From assembly GCA_002413755.1 (NCBI GenBank), contig DHXQ01000045.1, forward strand, positions 44,655 to 64,211: 19,557 nt of DNA, read 5' to 3'. The translations under genes and the position numbers were made by a program. The DNA is from Candidatus Saccharibacteria bacterium UBA5152. Lineage in GTDB: Bacteria > Patescibacteriota > Saccharimonadia > Saccharimonadales > UBA4665. Every line of letters begins with the position of its first letter. The stretch's first letter is position 1. Shown here piece by piece: positions 1 through 11,076 of this stretch. The notes under the pieces were generated by a model that was not told the DNA's origin, searched no databases, and was given only the letters and a program-made list of their open reading frames with translations.

Positions 1-1
1 C

Positions 2-304
2 GAGACGGACGCTTATGTTGTGCTGATCGGTGATGTATTTGATGCCGTCCAGAAGCCACTGGCTGAATTCCGCAAGGCTGGCCTCAATCTAGCCGTCGAC
101 GTCTCCGGCCGCAAGATCGGCGCCCAATTCCAGTCAGCCGAAAAGAAGGGTATCCACTACGCCCTGATCATTGGCCAAGCCGAGATCGACAGCGGGCAGT
201 ACACAGTCAAAAACCTGCACTCCGGAGAGGAAGAGAAGCATGGTGTCGACCGGATCGTCAGTGTCGTCAAAGACCGTCGCCACCAAGACGAAGACAATGA
301 TTAA
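2..304 (+). CDS. hisS: Histidyl-tRNA synthetase, C-terminal fragment (5' end outside window)
   Basis: This open frame enters from the left edge and ends at TAA 302-304, giving about 100 residues. The fragment matches the anticodon-binding domain of class II histidyl-tRNA synthetase: a VVLIGDVFDAVQKPL opening strand and helix, then LNLAVDVSGRKIGAQFQSA and KKGIHYALIIGQAEIDSG. These correspond to the VDLSGRKLKKQL...ADKKGA...IIGEDE pattern of HisRS C-termini. The domain recognises the tRNA-His anticodon, and the enzyme charges tRNA-His in the cytoplasm. The catalytic core lies outside the window. The last residues (KDRRHQDEDND) are a short charged tail. The gene ends 23 bases before tig, and the tig promoter sits in that gap. 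The domain assignment is by recognition of conserved residues; the fragment could in principle belong to a HisRS-like paralogue. Confidence 0.85.
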   Translation, partial: ETDAYVVLIGDVFDAVQKPLAEFRKAGLNLAVDVSGRKIGAQFQSAEKKGIHYALIIGQAEIDSGQYTVKNLHSGEEEKHGVDRIVSVVKDRRHQDEDND

Positions 305-310
305 GATATC

Positions 311-319
311 TGTTACAAT
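311..319 (+). promoter_or_regulatory. Extended -10 promoter of tig, placed for a leaderless transcript
   Basis: TGTTACAAT is a TG-N extension plus TACAAT (5 of 6 matches to TATAAT). I see no convincing -35. The -10 ends 8 bases before the tig ATG, so transcription would begin at about 326-328, at or next to the start codon. No Shine-Dalgarno sequence lies between hisS and tig, which fits leaderless or SD-less translation. Confidence 0.55.
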
Positions 320-327
320 ATTCCCCT

Positions 328-1650
328 ATGCACGTAAACAAGACCCAACTCAACGACACGACTATCAAACTTGCTATTACCGGTGACGAACCGACAATGA
401 AGGATCTCAAACAGCAGGTGCTGAACCGTCTCAAAAAAGATGTCAAACTGCCTGGTTTCCGGGCCGGCAAAGTACCAGCTGAGCTAGTAGAACGCAGCGT
501 TGACCAAACGACACTCCAAAACGACTTCCTGGACCTGGCATTGAATCGATTCTACGGCGATGCGTTGACTGAGTTACGCGTCCGCCCAGCTGCCCAACCC
601 AAGGTAGACATCAAGAAGTTCGTACCTTTTACGACATTAGAATTCGAGGCTGAACTGGAAGTTGTTGGCGACATCACACTACCTGATTACACCAAGATCA
701 CTGTCCCTAAGAAACCGGTCAGCGTTACACCCGCTGACGTCGATGAAGTTGTCGATAATTTACGCCTCCGGATGGCCGAGAAGCAGCCGGTCGACCGAGC
801 TGCCGAAAACAAAGACGAAATCTGGATCGACTTCGAGGGTCGCGACGCTAAGACCAATGAGCCGATCAACGGTGGTGACGGCAAAGATTATCCACTGGTC
901 CTCGGCAGCAATACCTTCATCCCTGGGTTTGAATCGAACCTGGGCGGCGTGAAGGCAGGCGAAGAGCGTGAGTTTACACTTGATTTTCCGAAAGATTACG
1001 GTGTAAAAGCGCTGCAGGGGCGCAAAGTTACCTTCAAGGTCACGACGACGAAGGTGAATGAAGTTGTATTACCGAAACTTGATGACGATTTTGCCGCTAA
1101 AGCTGGCCCCTTCAAGTCGGTTGCTGAACTCAAAGCCGACATCAAGACCCAGATTACTTCTGAACGGACGTACCAGAATGACCGTGACTTTGAGAGTGAC
1201 CTCCTGGCTGCTATTTCTGACAAAACCAAAGTTGCTATCCCTGATAGCCTGATCGACGACGAACTTACCCGCGTCGAGAATGAAGAGCGTCAAAATGTGA
1301 CCTACCGCGGTCAGACCTGGGAAGAACACCTGGCTGATGAAGGCGTCACTGACGAAGGCCACCGTGCCAAGAATCGCCCCGGAGCCGAACTGCGCGTCAA
1401 GGCTGGGCTGATCTTGGCCGAAATTGCCGAGAAGGAAAAGATCGAGATTACCGCCGAAGAGCTGGAAATCCGGATTCAACTGCTCAAGGGTCAGTACCAG
1501 GACGCTGCCATGCAGGCCGAGGTTGATAAGACCGAGAACAAGCGTGAGATTGCTTCACGACTGTTGACCGAGAAGACAATTGCGCGCTTGAGCGAGTATG
1601 CTGCAAAGGCTGAGAAGCCAGCGAAACCTGCTTCCTCTAAAAAGAAATAG
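328..1650 (+). CDS. tig: Trigger factor, ribosome-associated chaperone and peptidyl-prolyl isomerase
   Basis: The product is 440 residues, the usual trigger factor length. The N-terminal ribosome-binding domain contains the signature loop GFRAGKVP at residues 43-50, which docks on ribosomal protein L23 at the exit tunnel. An FKBP-type domain follows at about 160-240, with DFEGRDAKTNEPINGG and FIPGFESNLGGVKAGEEREF, then a helical C-terminal substrate-cradle domain. The protein ends in a lysine/alanine/proline tail (AKAEKPAKPASSKKK). The start is set by the family's N-terminus, since about 40 residues precede the loop; no Shine-Dalgarno is visible, and an extended -10 lies directly upstream. 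Its partner L23 is encoded at the other end of the window. Downstream is a structured intergenic region and clpP, a common tig neighbour. The identification is firm; the exact start is likely. Confidence 0.95.
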   Translation: MHVNKTQLNDTTIKLAITGDEPTMKDLKQQVLNRLKKDVKLPGFRAGKVPAELVERSVDQTTLQNDFLDLALNRFYGDALTELRVRPAAQPKVDIKKFVPFTTLEFEAELEVVGDITLPDYTKITVPKKPVSVTPADVDEVVDNLRLRMAEKQPVDRAAENKDEIWIDFEGRDAKTNEPINGGDGKDYPLVLGSNTFIPGFESNLGGVKAGEEREFTLDFPKDYGVKALQGRKVTFKVTTTKVNEVVLPKLDDDFAAKAGPFKSVAELKADIKTQITSERTYQNDRDFESDLLAAISDKTKVAIPDSLIDDELTRVENEERQNVTYRGQTWEEHLADEGVTDEGHRAKNRPGAELRVKAGLILAEIAEKEKIEITAEELEIRIQLLKGQYQDAAMQAEVDKTENKREIASRLLTEKTIARLSEYAAKAEKPAKPASSKKK

Positions 1651-1668
1651 TCAGTATGTGACCCCTCT

Positions 1669-1685
1669 TGGCTGGCACTCTTGAC
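1669..1685 (+). repeat. 17-base direct repeat, first copy (half of the CIRCE region)
   Basis: TGGCTGGCACTCTTGAC at 1669-1685 recurs exactly at 1851-1867, 182 bases downstream. The downstream copy supplies the left arm and start of the spacer of the CIRCE operator. The upstream copy is not followed by the matching right arm GAGTGCCAG at a 9-base spacing, so it is a half-site rather than a second operator. Confidence 0.75.
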
Positions 1686-1853
1686 CATGTCAAGGTACCA
1701 GACCAGCCTAGCCGCGTCGCGCAAGCGTCGCGACTGCACATCGCGTGATTTCTGACTCCAGACCTCGTGCGTGGTAGCCCAGCTACCACTTCCTGCGGGC
1801 TTCGCCATAAATCACCCGCTGCGCCGGCCGCTCACCCCACACGACCAGTCTGG
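1670..1853 (+). other. Hairpin-rich intergenic region between tig and clpP, possibly structured RNA
   Basis: I see a run of inverted repeats. GGCTGG 1670-1675 pairs with CCAGCC 1703-1708 and encloses CTTGAC 1680-1685 / GTCAAG 1689-1694. GTCGCG 1716-1721 pairs with CGCGAC 1729-1734. A long-range CCAGAC 1758-1763 / GTCTGG 1848-1853 encloses GTGGTAGC 1771-1778 / GCTACCAC 1782-1789 (loop CCA) and GCGGG 1795-1799 / CCCGC 1815-1819. There is no T-tract typical of an intrinsic terminator and no credible reading frame. It could be the folded 3' end of the tig mRNA, a small RNA, or a decayed repeat. It matches no RNA family I recognise; I looked for RNase P, SRP and 6S motifs without success. Confidence 0.4.
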
Positions 1854-1880
1854 CTGGCACTCTTGACATGAGAGTGCCAG
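1854..1880 (+). promoter_or_regulatory. CIRCE operator (HrcA binding site) over the clpP promoter
   Basis: CTGGCACTC 1854-1862 and GAGTGCCAG 1872-1880 are perfect 9-base inverted arms separated by exactly 9 bases. This is the geometry of CIRCE (TTAGCACTC-N9-GAGTGCTAA), with the GCACTC/GAGTGC core intact. The -35 TTGACA lies in the spacer, so a bound repressor would block RNA polymerase. From established knowledge, HrcA binds CIRCE and releases it on heat shock, classically at groESL and dnaK operons. The hrcA gene is not in the window. Confidence 0.9.
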
Positions 1881-1891
1881 TTTTCTATACT
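1863..1891 (+). promoter_or_regulatory. clpP promoter, TTGACA-17-TATACT
   Basis: The -35 TTGACA is at 1863-1868 and the -10 TATACT at 1886-1891, with the optimal 17-base spacer. The expected start is near 1898, giving a leader of about 38 bases. It overlaps the CIRCE repeat, implying HrcA-type repression. Confidence 0.85.
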
Positions 1892-1935
1892 GGAGGTATA
1901 AATCTTATGTGTTCCAAATGATATGGAGGTACGAC

Positions 1936-2535
1936 ATGGTTTTAATCCCAACTGTTGTTGAAAATGAAGGCCGCTACGAGCGGGCCTACGATATTTATTC
2001 CCGTTTACTCAAAGAGCGGATTATCTTCCTCGGCTCTGACGTTAATGAGGCTAGCGCCAACGTGATCGTCGCCCAGCTGCTATTCTTACAGGCTGAAGAC
2101 TCTAAGAAGGATATCTTCTTCTACATCAATAGCCCCGGCGGCAGCGTTTATGATGCGCTGGCTATCTACGACACCATGGAATTCATTACCTGCGATGTCC
2201 AAACCGTCGGTATCGGTGTCCAAGCATCGGCTGCTGCTTTCTTGCTGAGCTCCGGCGCTAAGGGCAAGCGTTCAGTACTTAAGAATTCAACCGTCATGAT
2301 CCACCAGCCGTCCAGTGGTACTCGCGGTAAGGTCACTGATCAGGAAATTGACCTTCGTGAATCACTGCGTATCAAGTCACTGCTCGAAGAAATCATGGCC
2401 AAGAACACCGGTCAGAAGCCCGACAAGATCCACATCGACATGGAGCGTGACAAGTGGCTAACTGCCAAAGAAGCTCTCGATTACGGCATTATAGACAAGA
2501 TCGTCAGCAATCCACCCAAAGAGCAGCTGAAATAG
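1936..2535 (+). CDS. clpP: ATP-dependent Clp protease proteolytic subunit
   Basis: The product is 199 residues, matching the length of mature ClpP in other bacteria. The catalytic triad is visible: Ser98 in GVQASAAAFLLSSG, His123 in VMIHQPSSG and Asp172 in MERDKWLTAKEALDYG, spaced as in the S14 family. The INSPGGSVYDALAIYD segment at 65-79 forms the oxyanion and head-domain region. ClpP forms a double heptamer that degrades proteins fed by ClpX or ClpC ATPases in the cytoplasm. The ATG at 1936 is chosen over an in-frame GTG at 1909 because GGAGG at 1925-1929 lies six bases before it and no propeptide is needed. Expression should respond to heat or protein damage through the CIRCE operator upstream. 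No Clp ATPase gene is in the window. Confidence 0.97.
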   Translation: MVLIPTVVENEGRYERAYDIYSRLLKERIIFLGSDVNEASANVIVAQLLFLQAEDSKKDIFFYINSPGGSVYDALAIYDTMEFITCDVQTVGIGVQASAAAFLLSSGAKGKRSVLKNSTVMIHQPSSGTRGKVTDQEIDLRESLRIKSLLEEIMAKNTGQKPDKIHIDMERDKWLTAKEALDYGIIDKIVSNPPKEQLK

Positions 2536-2556
2536 TCAAATATACAATACGACATC

Positions 2557-2585
2557 TTGACATTTAATTCGGGGTGGCCCATAGT
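2557..2585 (+). promoter_or_regulatory. Probable rpoB promoter, TTGACA-17-CATAGT
   Basis: A perfect -35 TTGACA lies at 2557-2562, and CATAGT (4 of 6) at 2580-2585 is 17 bases further. The -10 overlaps the 10-base palindrome ATAGTACTAT at 2581-2590, which could be an operator. Transcription from here would give a leader of about 150 bases before rpoB. The rest of the 2536-2743 gap holds no convincing terminator, and a short GTGGCCAC palindrome lies near 2697-2704. Confidence 0.5.
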
Positions 2586-2743
2586 ACTATGCAAGAAGTA
2601 GTGTACGTATGGAGGCTATTGTATTGAATAGTCCAAAAACCCTCACGTAGTGTAATCTTCGCGCGATAAACTCTAAATATTCTATTTGTGGTGTATGTGG
2701 CCACGGACACTTTATTAACTCTAGTAGGGGGCATGTTTAGCGT

Positions 2744-5700
2744 ATGGCTAAGACCGACAATTCAGCAGTTAAAGCTGCGAGCTCTGCTCGTGTGTACTAC
2801 ACGAAGCAGGACGACGCGATCGCATTACCAAGTCTGGTTGATCACCAGAACAAATCTTTTCAGTGGTTCGTCGACGAAGGCCTCGGCGAGCTTTTGGCTG
2901 AGATCAGCCCGATAGATGACTACACCGGCACCAAGTTGTCTTTGACGTTCAAGGGCTACCACTTTGAAGAGCCAAAGATGTCTGAGGCTGATGCCCGTGA
3001 AAACAACGTATCATACGACGCGCCGCTTAAGGCTACCGTCGAACTGACCAACAAAGTCACCGGCGAAGTCAAAGAGCAGGAAATCTACCTCGGTGACTAC
3101 CCATGGATGACCAAGCGCGGAACTTTTGTGATTAACGGCGCCGAGCGCGTTGTCGTTAGCCAGCTGATCCGCTCAGCTGGTGTTTTCTTTACTGGGGACC
3201 AGCATGGTTCATCTAACCTGTACGGTGCCAAGGTTATTCCTGGCCGCGGTGCGTGGTTGGAGTTTGAGACTGCTGCCAACGGCGCTGTCTTTGTCAAGAT
3301 TGACCGCAAGCGCAAAATCCCGGTTACCACGCTGCTGCGGGCTCTCGGTATGACCGAAGCCAAGATGAAGGATGCCTTCAAGCATGTCGACCAGGGCAAG
3401 CTCAGCTATGTTGACGCCACTCTTGAGAAAGACCCAGCCAAGGGTCAAAACGACGCCCTGATTGAGGTTTACCGCCGTTTGCGCCCAGGTGACCTAGCGA
3501 CCGTTGATAACGCTCGCTCACTCCTGGAGAACATGTTCTACAACTTCAAACGCTTTGACTTCAGCCGCGTTGGCCGCTACAAGATCAACAAGCGTTTGAA
3601 CCTTGATGTCGCCAACACCACCGAGAACCGCGTGATGCGTCTCGATGACCTGATTGCGATTATTGCTGAGATTATCCGCCTCAACAACACGCAGGAACCC
3701 GCCGACGACATCGACTCACTGGCTAACCGCCGAGTCAAACTCGTCGGCGAATTAGTTCAGCGCCAGTTCCGGATTGGTCTGCTGCGCATGGAGCGTAACA
3801 CCAAAGACCGCATGAGCATGAGCGAGATCGAAACTGTCCAGCCTGGCCAGTTGATCAACGCCCGCCCAGTTGTGGCTGCTGTCCGCGAATTTTTTGCCAG
3901 CTCTCAGCTGTCGCAGTTCATGGACCAGATCAACCCGCTGTCCGAGCTGGCCCACAAGCGCCGCCTCTCTTCAATGGGCCCTGGTGGTTTATCGCGTGAA
4001 CGCGCTGGCTTTGAAGTCCGTGATGCCCACGCCACCCACTATGGCCGTATCTGTGCCGTCGAAACCCCAGAAGGTGCCAACATTGGTTTGGTGCTGAACC
4101 TGGCTAACTACGCTCGTATCAACGAATATGGATTCGTTGAAACACCTTACCGCAAGGTACTCAACGCTGTAACGGCTACTGATGCAGTCGGCCACATCGC
4201 CGCCCACAACCTCGATGACGCTGGTGGCAAGCTGATCGTTGCCGAAGGCAAGACTATCACCGCTGCCGACGCCACTAAGCTGGCTAAGGTCACGGAACGC
4301 GTTACCTGGCCCGTTCAGGCTCGTGTCACCGGTGAAATTATTTACCTCGATGCCTACGCTGAAGAAGTCGCGGTTATTGCTGGTGCTGGTGCCAAGCTCG
4401 ACAAAGATGGTTTCTTTGTCGACGAACGCGTATCAGTCCGCAACCGTCTGAAGTCAACCGAAGTTGACGCTAACGAAGTTACTCACATGGACGCTGCCTT
4501 GAACCAGATTATTGGCTCATCGGCCGGTTTGATTCCATTTATTGAAAAGAACTATGTTTACCGCTCCCTGATGGGTAGTAACCAGCAGCGCCAGGCTGTA
4601 CCGCTGATCCAGCCAAAGGCTCCAATCGTCGGTACTGGCCTCGAAGGCACTGCCGCCCGTAACACTGGTCAGGTTATCCTGGCTGAAGGCAACGGTGAAG
4701 TCATCAAGGCTGAAGGTGCCGAAGTTGTTGTCAAATACAAGGAAGGCAACGTCACGTACGAGCCACAGCACTTTGTGCGCTCTAACGAAGGTACGTCAAT
4801 CAACCAGAAAATCGTTGTCAGCACTGGCGACAAGGTCAAAGAAGGTGATGTCCTAATCGAAGGTATGTCGATTGAAGCTGGCGAATTGGCACTTGGTAAG
4901 GACCTCCTCGTTGGGTTCATGCCATGGGCCGGCTACAACTTCGAAGACGCAATCGTCATTTCCCGCCGCCTTGTTGAAGACGACACGCTCACCAGCGTGC
5001 ACATCGTTGACTTTATGTTGGAAGTCCGCGAAACCAAGCTGGGCCCGGAAGTTGTCACCCGTGACATTCCTAACGTTTCTGAAGAAACCCTGCGCCACCT
5101 CGATGAAGACGGTATCGTCCGCATCGGTGCCGAAGTTCACGCTGGCGACATCCTCGTCGGTAAGATCACCCCGAAGGGTGAACAGGAATTGAGCTCGGAA
5201 GAGCGGCTGCTGCGTGCTATCTTTGGTGAAAAAGCCAAGGAAGTCCGCGACACCTCACAGCGCATGAGCAACGGTAAGCACGGTAAAGTTGTCGGTGTTA
5301 AGGTCTTCTCGCGTGAAAACGGCCACGAGCTCAAAGCCGGTGTCATCATGCAGATCCAGGTCTTTGTGGCCCAGATGCGCAAGATCTCCGTCGGTGACAA
5401 ACTCGGTGGACGCTACGGTAACAAGGGTGTAATCGCCCGAATTCTGCCAGCTGAAGACCTACCATTCACCGAAGACGGAACGCCACTCGATATTGTCCTC
5501 AACCCGCTCGGTGTCCCATCCCGTATGAACATCGGCCAGTTGTTTGAAACCCACCTCGGTATGGCTGCCCGGGCTCTCGGCATCAAAGTTGCCAGCCCAT
5601 CGTTCAACGGTGTGCCAACTGAGAAGATTGAAGAATTACTCGAAGAAGCCGGCTTGCCACGCGATGGTAAACAGCAACTCTACGACGGCCGCACCGGTGA

Positions 5701-6321
5701 AGCTTTCAAGGAGCGCACCACAGTCGGGTCCATGTACATGATCAAGCTGAACCACATGGTTGCCGATAAGATCCACGCCCGCTCGACTGGTCCATACACC
5801 ATGGTTACCCAGCAGCCGCTCGGTGGTAAGGCCCAGAACGGTGGTCAGCGCTTTGGAGAAATGGAAGTCTGGGCTCTCGAAGCCTATGGCGCTGCCACAA
5901 CCCTCCAGGAAATGCTGACGATCAAGTCCGACGACGTCTACGGACGCTCCAAGGCTTACGAATCGATCATCAAGAAGACTGACATCGTCGGTCCGAAGGT
6001 TCCTGAATCCTTCAACGTCCTTGTCAAGGAACTACAGGGTCTGGGCCTGAAGGTTGACCTCGTGAACAGCGAAGTTGGACACGCCATTGACGCCGAACAA
6101 ATCTTGAGCACCAACATCAAGGAGGAATCCGAAACCCTTGCTGCTGTCGAAGTACCGCAACCCAGCGTGTCGGACATTGATATGAGTGATGATGATTCAC
6201 TCGATGACTTCAGTGTCGTCGATGTTGATGATGATATGAGTGATGCCGACGCAGCTCTGGTTGCCGCATCTGACGACACGGACGACAATGATATTCAAGT
6301 AACTGAGGAGGAGGCCGCCTA

Positions 6322-6322
<1 letters not shown>
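2744..6322 (+). CDS. rpoB: DNA-directed RNA polymerase subunit beta
   Basis: The product is 1192 residues, a compact beta subunit without the large E. coli insertions. The rifampicin cluster begins at about residue 386 (SSQLSQFMDQINP), and residues equivalent to E. coli D516, H526 and S531 are retained, so a sensitive-type pocket is likely. GPGGLSRERAGFEVRD and ETPEGANIGL follow. The active-site lysines appear as K886 in VGDKLGG and K894 in GNKGV. One departure is Tyr891, where the family motif RHGNKG has histidine. The last 52 residues (1141-1192) form an acidic tail with 18 Asp and 3 Glu and no Lys or Arg, beyond the usual C-terminus. The ATG at 2744 is preceded by a G-rich stretch (2727-2731) at long spacing, so the ribosome site is weak. 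The stop overlaps the rpoC start by one base. Confidence 0.98.
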
Positions 6323-10167
<3,845 letters not shown>

Positions 10168-10174
10168 CTCCATA

Positions 10175-10193
10175 TTGACATCAGTGATATAAT
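10175..10193 (+). promoter_or_regulatory. Extended -10 promoter for the gene after rpoC
   Basis: TGATATAAT at 10185-10193 is a perfect extended -10. TTGACA at 10175-10180 lies only 7 bases from the TATAAT, too close for a normal -35. The same TTGACW-N4-TG-N-TATAAT arrangement recurs at 15391-15409. The start is expected near 10200. Confidence 0.7.
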
Positions 10194-10225
10194 ATTCTGA
10201 CAATGTCATCTATTGGAGAATGAGA

Positions 10226-10531
10226 ATGGGATTTAGCAAGAATCGGCCATGCCTGACAGCGAAAGGCTGCAAGCAAGAAACGGCCGTAGCTGTTGCGGTT
10301 CGCCTGACATTCGCCAACAATGAACATAGGCCCAAGATTTTGGGCGGATGCCGCGATCAGCGTTTAGGAGACTGTGCTGTTATTGGTGCAGACCTAGATG
10401 CACAGGGCAGGGATCCGCACGCAATGTATGTGGACGGCGAACGAGTCAGTCCTTGTCCTAGAATTGCAGTACTGCAATTTATGGTTACAGATGCCGAGGA
10501 AATACGCGCATTGCAGAGCCAAGATGTCTAG
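10226..10531 (+). CDS. Unrecognised small cysteine-containing protein between rpoC and rpsL
   Basis: I do not recognise the family. The product is 101 residues, soluble-looking, with no signal peptide or membrane segment. It has five cysteines, at 9, 15, 42, 50 and 77, notable because the neighbouring proteins are cysteine-poor; two pairs (C9/C15 and C42/C50) are close enough to suggest a metal site or disulfides. The ATG at 10226 is preferred to the one at 10220 because GGAG at 10215-10218 sits seven bases before it. It has its own extended -10 promoter and lies where the rpoBC and str operons meet. Codons such as AGA, TTA and ATA are commoner than in the ribosomal genes, suggesting lower expression. 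The coding call rests on the ribosome site, promoter and intact frame. Confidence 0.7.
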   Translation: MGFSKNRPCLTAKGCKQETAVAVAVRLTFANNEHRPKILGGCRDQRLGDCAVIGADLDAQGRDPHAMYVDGERVSPCPRIAVLQFMVTDAEEIRALQSQDV

Positions 10532-10535
10532 CCGG

Positions 10536-10564
10536 TTGATAATACGCCGCCTATCTGTTAGAAT
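10536..10564 (+). promoter_or_regulatory. str operon promoter, TTGATA-17-TAGAAT with TG extension
   Basis: The -35 TTGATA is at 10536-10541 and the -10 TAGAAT at 10559-10564, 17 bases apart, with TG at 10556-10557 forming an extended -10. Transcription should begin near 10571, giving rpsL a leader of about 90 bases. It starts just inside the gap after the preceding gene. Confidence 0.8.
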
Positions 10565-10600
10565 AGTTTAGTTACAATAACAATCCGAGCCGGGAGTTAC

Positions 10601-10631
10601 AGTCGTACACGAGTTGGCGCTTTGTATGACT
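10601..10631 (+). promoter_or_regulatory. Stem-loop in the rpsL leader
   Basis: AGTCGTACA 10601-10609 can pair with TGTATGACT 10623-10631 (8 Watson-Crick pairs and one G-U), with a 13-base loop. A second short fold around CTGCAG follows before the AAGGAG ribosome site at 10650-10655. It could be a binding site for an autoregulatory protein such as S7, but the sequence does not show this. Confidence 0.4.
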
Positions 10632-10660
10632 GCCTGCAGCGGTAGATTGAAGGAGAAATA

Positions 10661-11074
10661 ATGCCAACAATTAATCAACTGATTCGCAAGCCGCGCGTCC
10701 GGGTGACTTCCAAGACGAAGTCGCCAGCTATGCAGCGGGTTGTGAACAACCTCAAAACAAAGAATTATGAAAAGCCTGCGCCTTTCAAGCGTGGTGTGTG
10801 TGTCAAGGTTACAACCAAGACACCAAAAAAGCCAAACTCAGCCCTGCGTAAGGTTGCCCGTGTGCGCCTGACAAATGGTTACGAAATTTGGGCTTACATC
10901 GGCGGCGAAGGCCACAACCTCCAGGAACACGCCGTTGTACTAGTACGCGGTGGCCGCGTCAAGGACCTTCCTGGTGTCCGTTATCACATCGTCCGTGGTT
11001 CGTTGGACCTTCAGGGTGTCAACAACCGCAAACAGGGCCGTTCCAAGTACGGTACCAAGAAAGCCGGTAAATAA
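10661..11074 (+). CDS. rpsL: 30S ribosomal protein S12
   Basis: The product is 137 residues, the longer S12 form also seen in Firmicutes, with extra residues around 24-43 before KRGVC. The decoding-centre motifs TPKKPNSALRKVARVRLTNG and GRVKDLPGVRYHIVRG are intact. The lysines at which streptomycin-resistance changes occur are unaltered, and so is the Asp of KDLPGV that some bacteria methylthiolate. The protein ends NRKQGRSKYGTKKAGK. The start follows AAGGAG by five bases. It is first in the str operon (rpsL, rpsG, small gene, fusA), with two bases between its stop and rpsG. Confidence 0.98.
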   Translation: MPTINQLIRKPRVRVTSKTKSPAMQRVVNNLKTKNYEKPAPFKRGVCVKVTTKTPKKPNSALRKVARVRLTNGYEIWAYIGGEGHNLQEHAVVLVRGGRVKDLPGVRYHIVRGSLDLQGVNNRKQGRSKYGTKKAGK

Positions 11075-11076
11075 TC

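Noticed and set aside
1681..1698. Second CIRCE operator upstream of clpP
   Set aside because: Only the left arm matches; at the required nine-base spacing the right side is TCAAGGTAC, not GAGTGCCAG.
1670..1853. Known RNA gene (RNase P RNA, SRP RNA, 6S or tmRNA) in the tig-clpP gap
   Set aside because: None of the conserved core motifs of these RNAs is visible on either strand.
1909..1935. GTG start extending ClpP by nine residues
   Set aside because: The ATG at 1936 has GGAGG six bases upstream and gives the usual N-terminus; the GTG has no ribosome site.
2609..2650. Short leader peptide (13 codons) in the rpoB leader
   Set aside because: No ribosome site and no regulatory codon run; likely chance.
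3899..3990. Rifampicin-resistance substitutions in rpoB
   Set aside because: The main resistance positions (equivalents of D516, H526, S531) carry the wild-type residues; the minor differences look like lineage variation.
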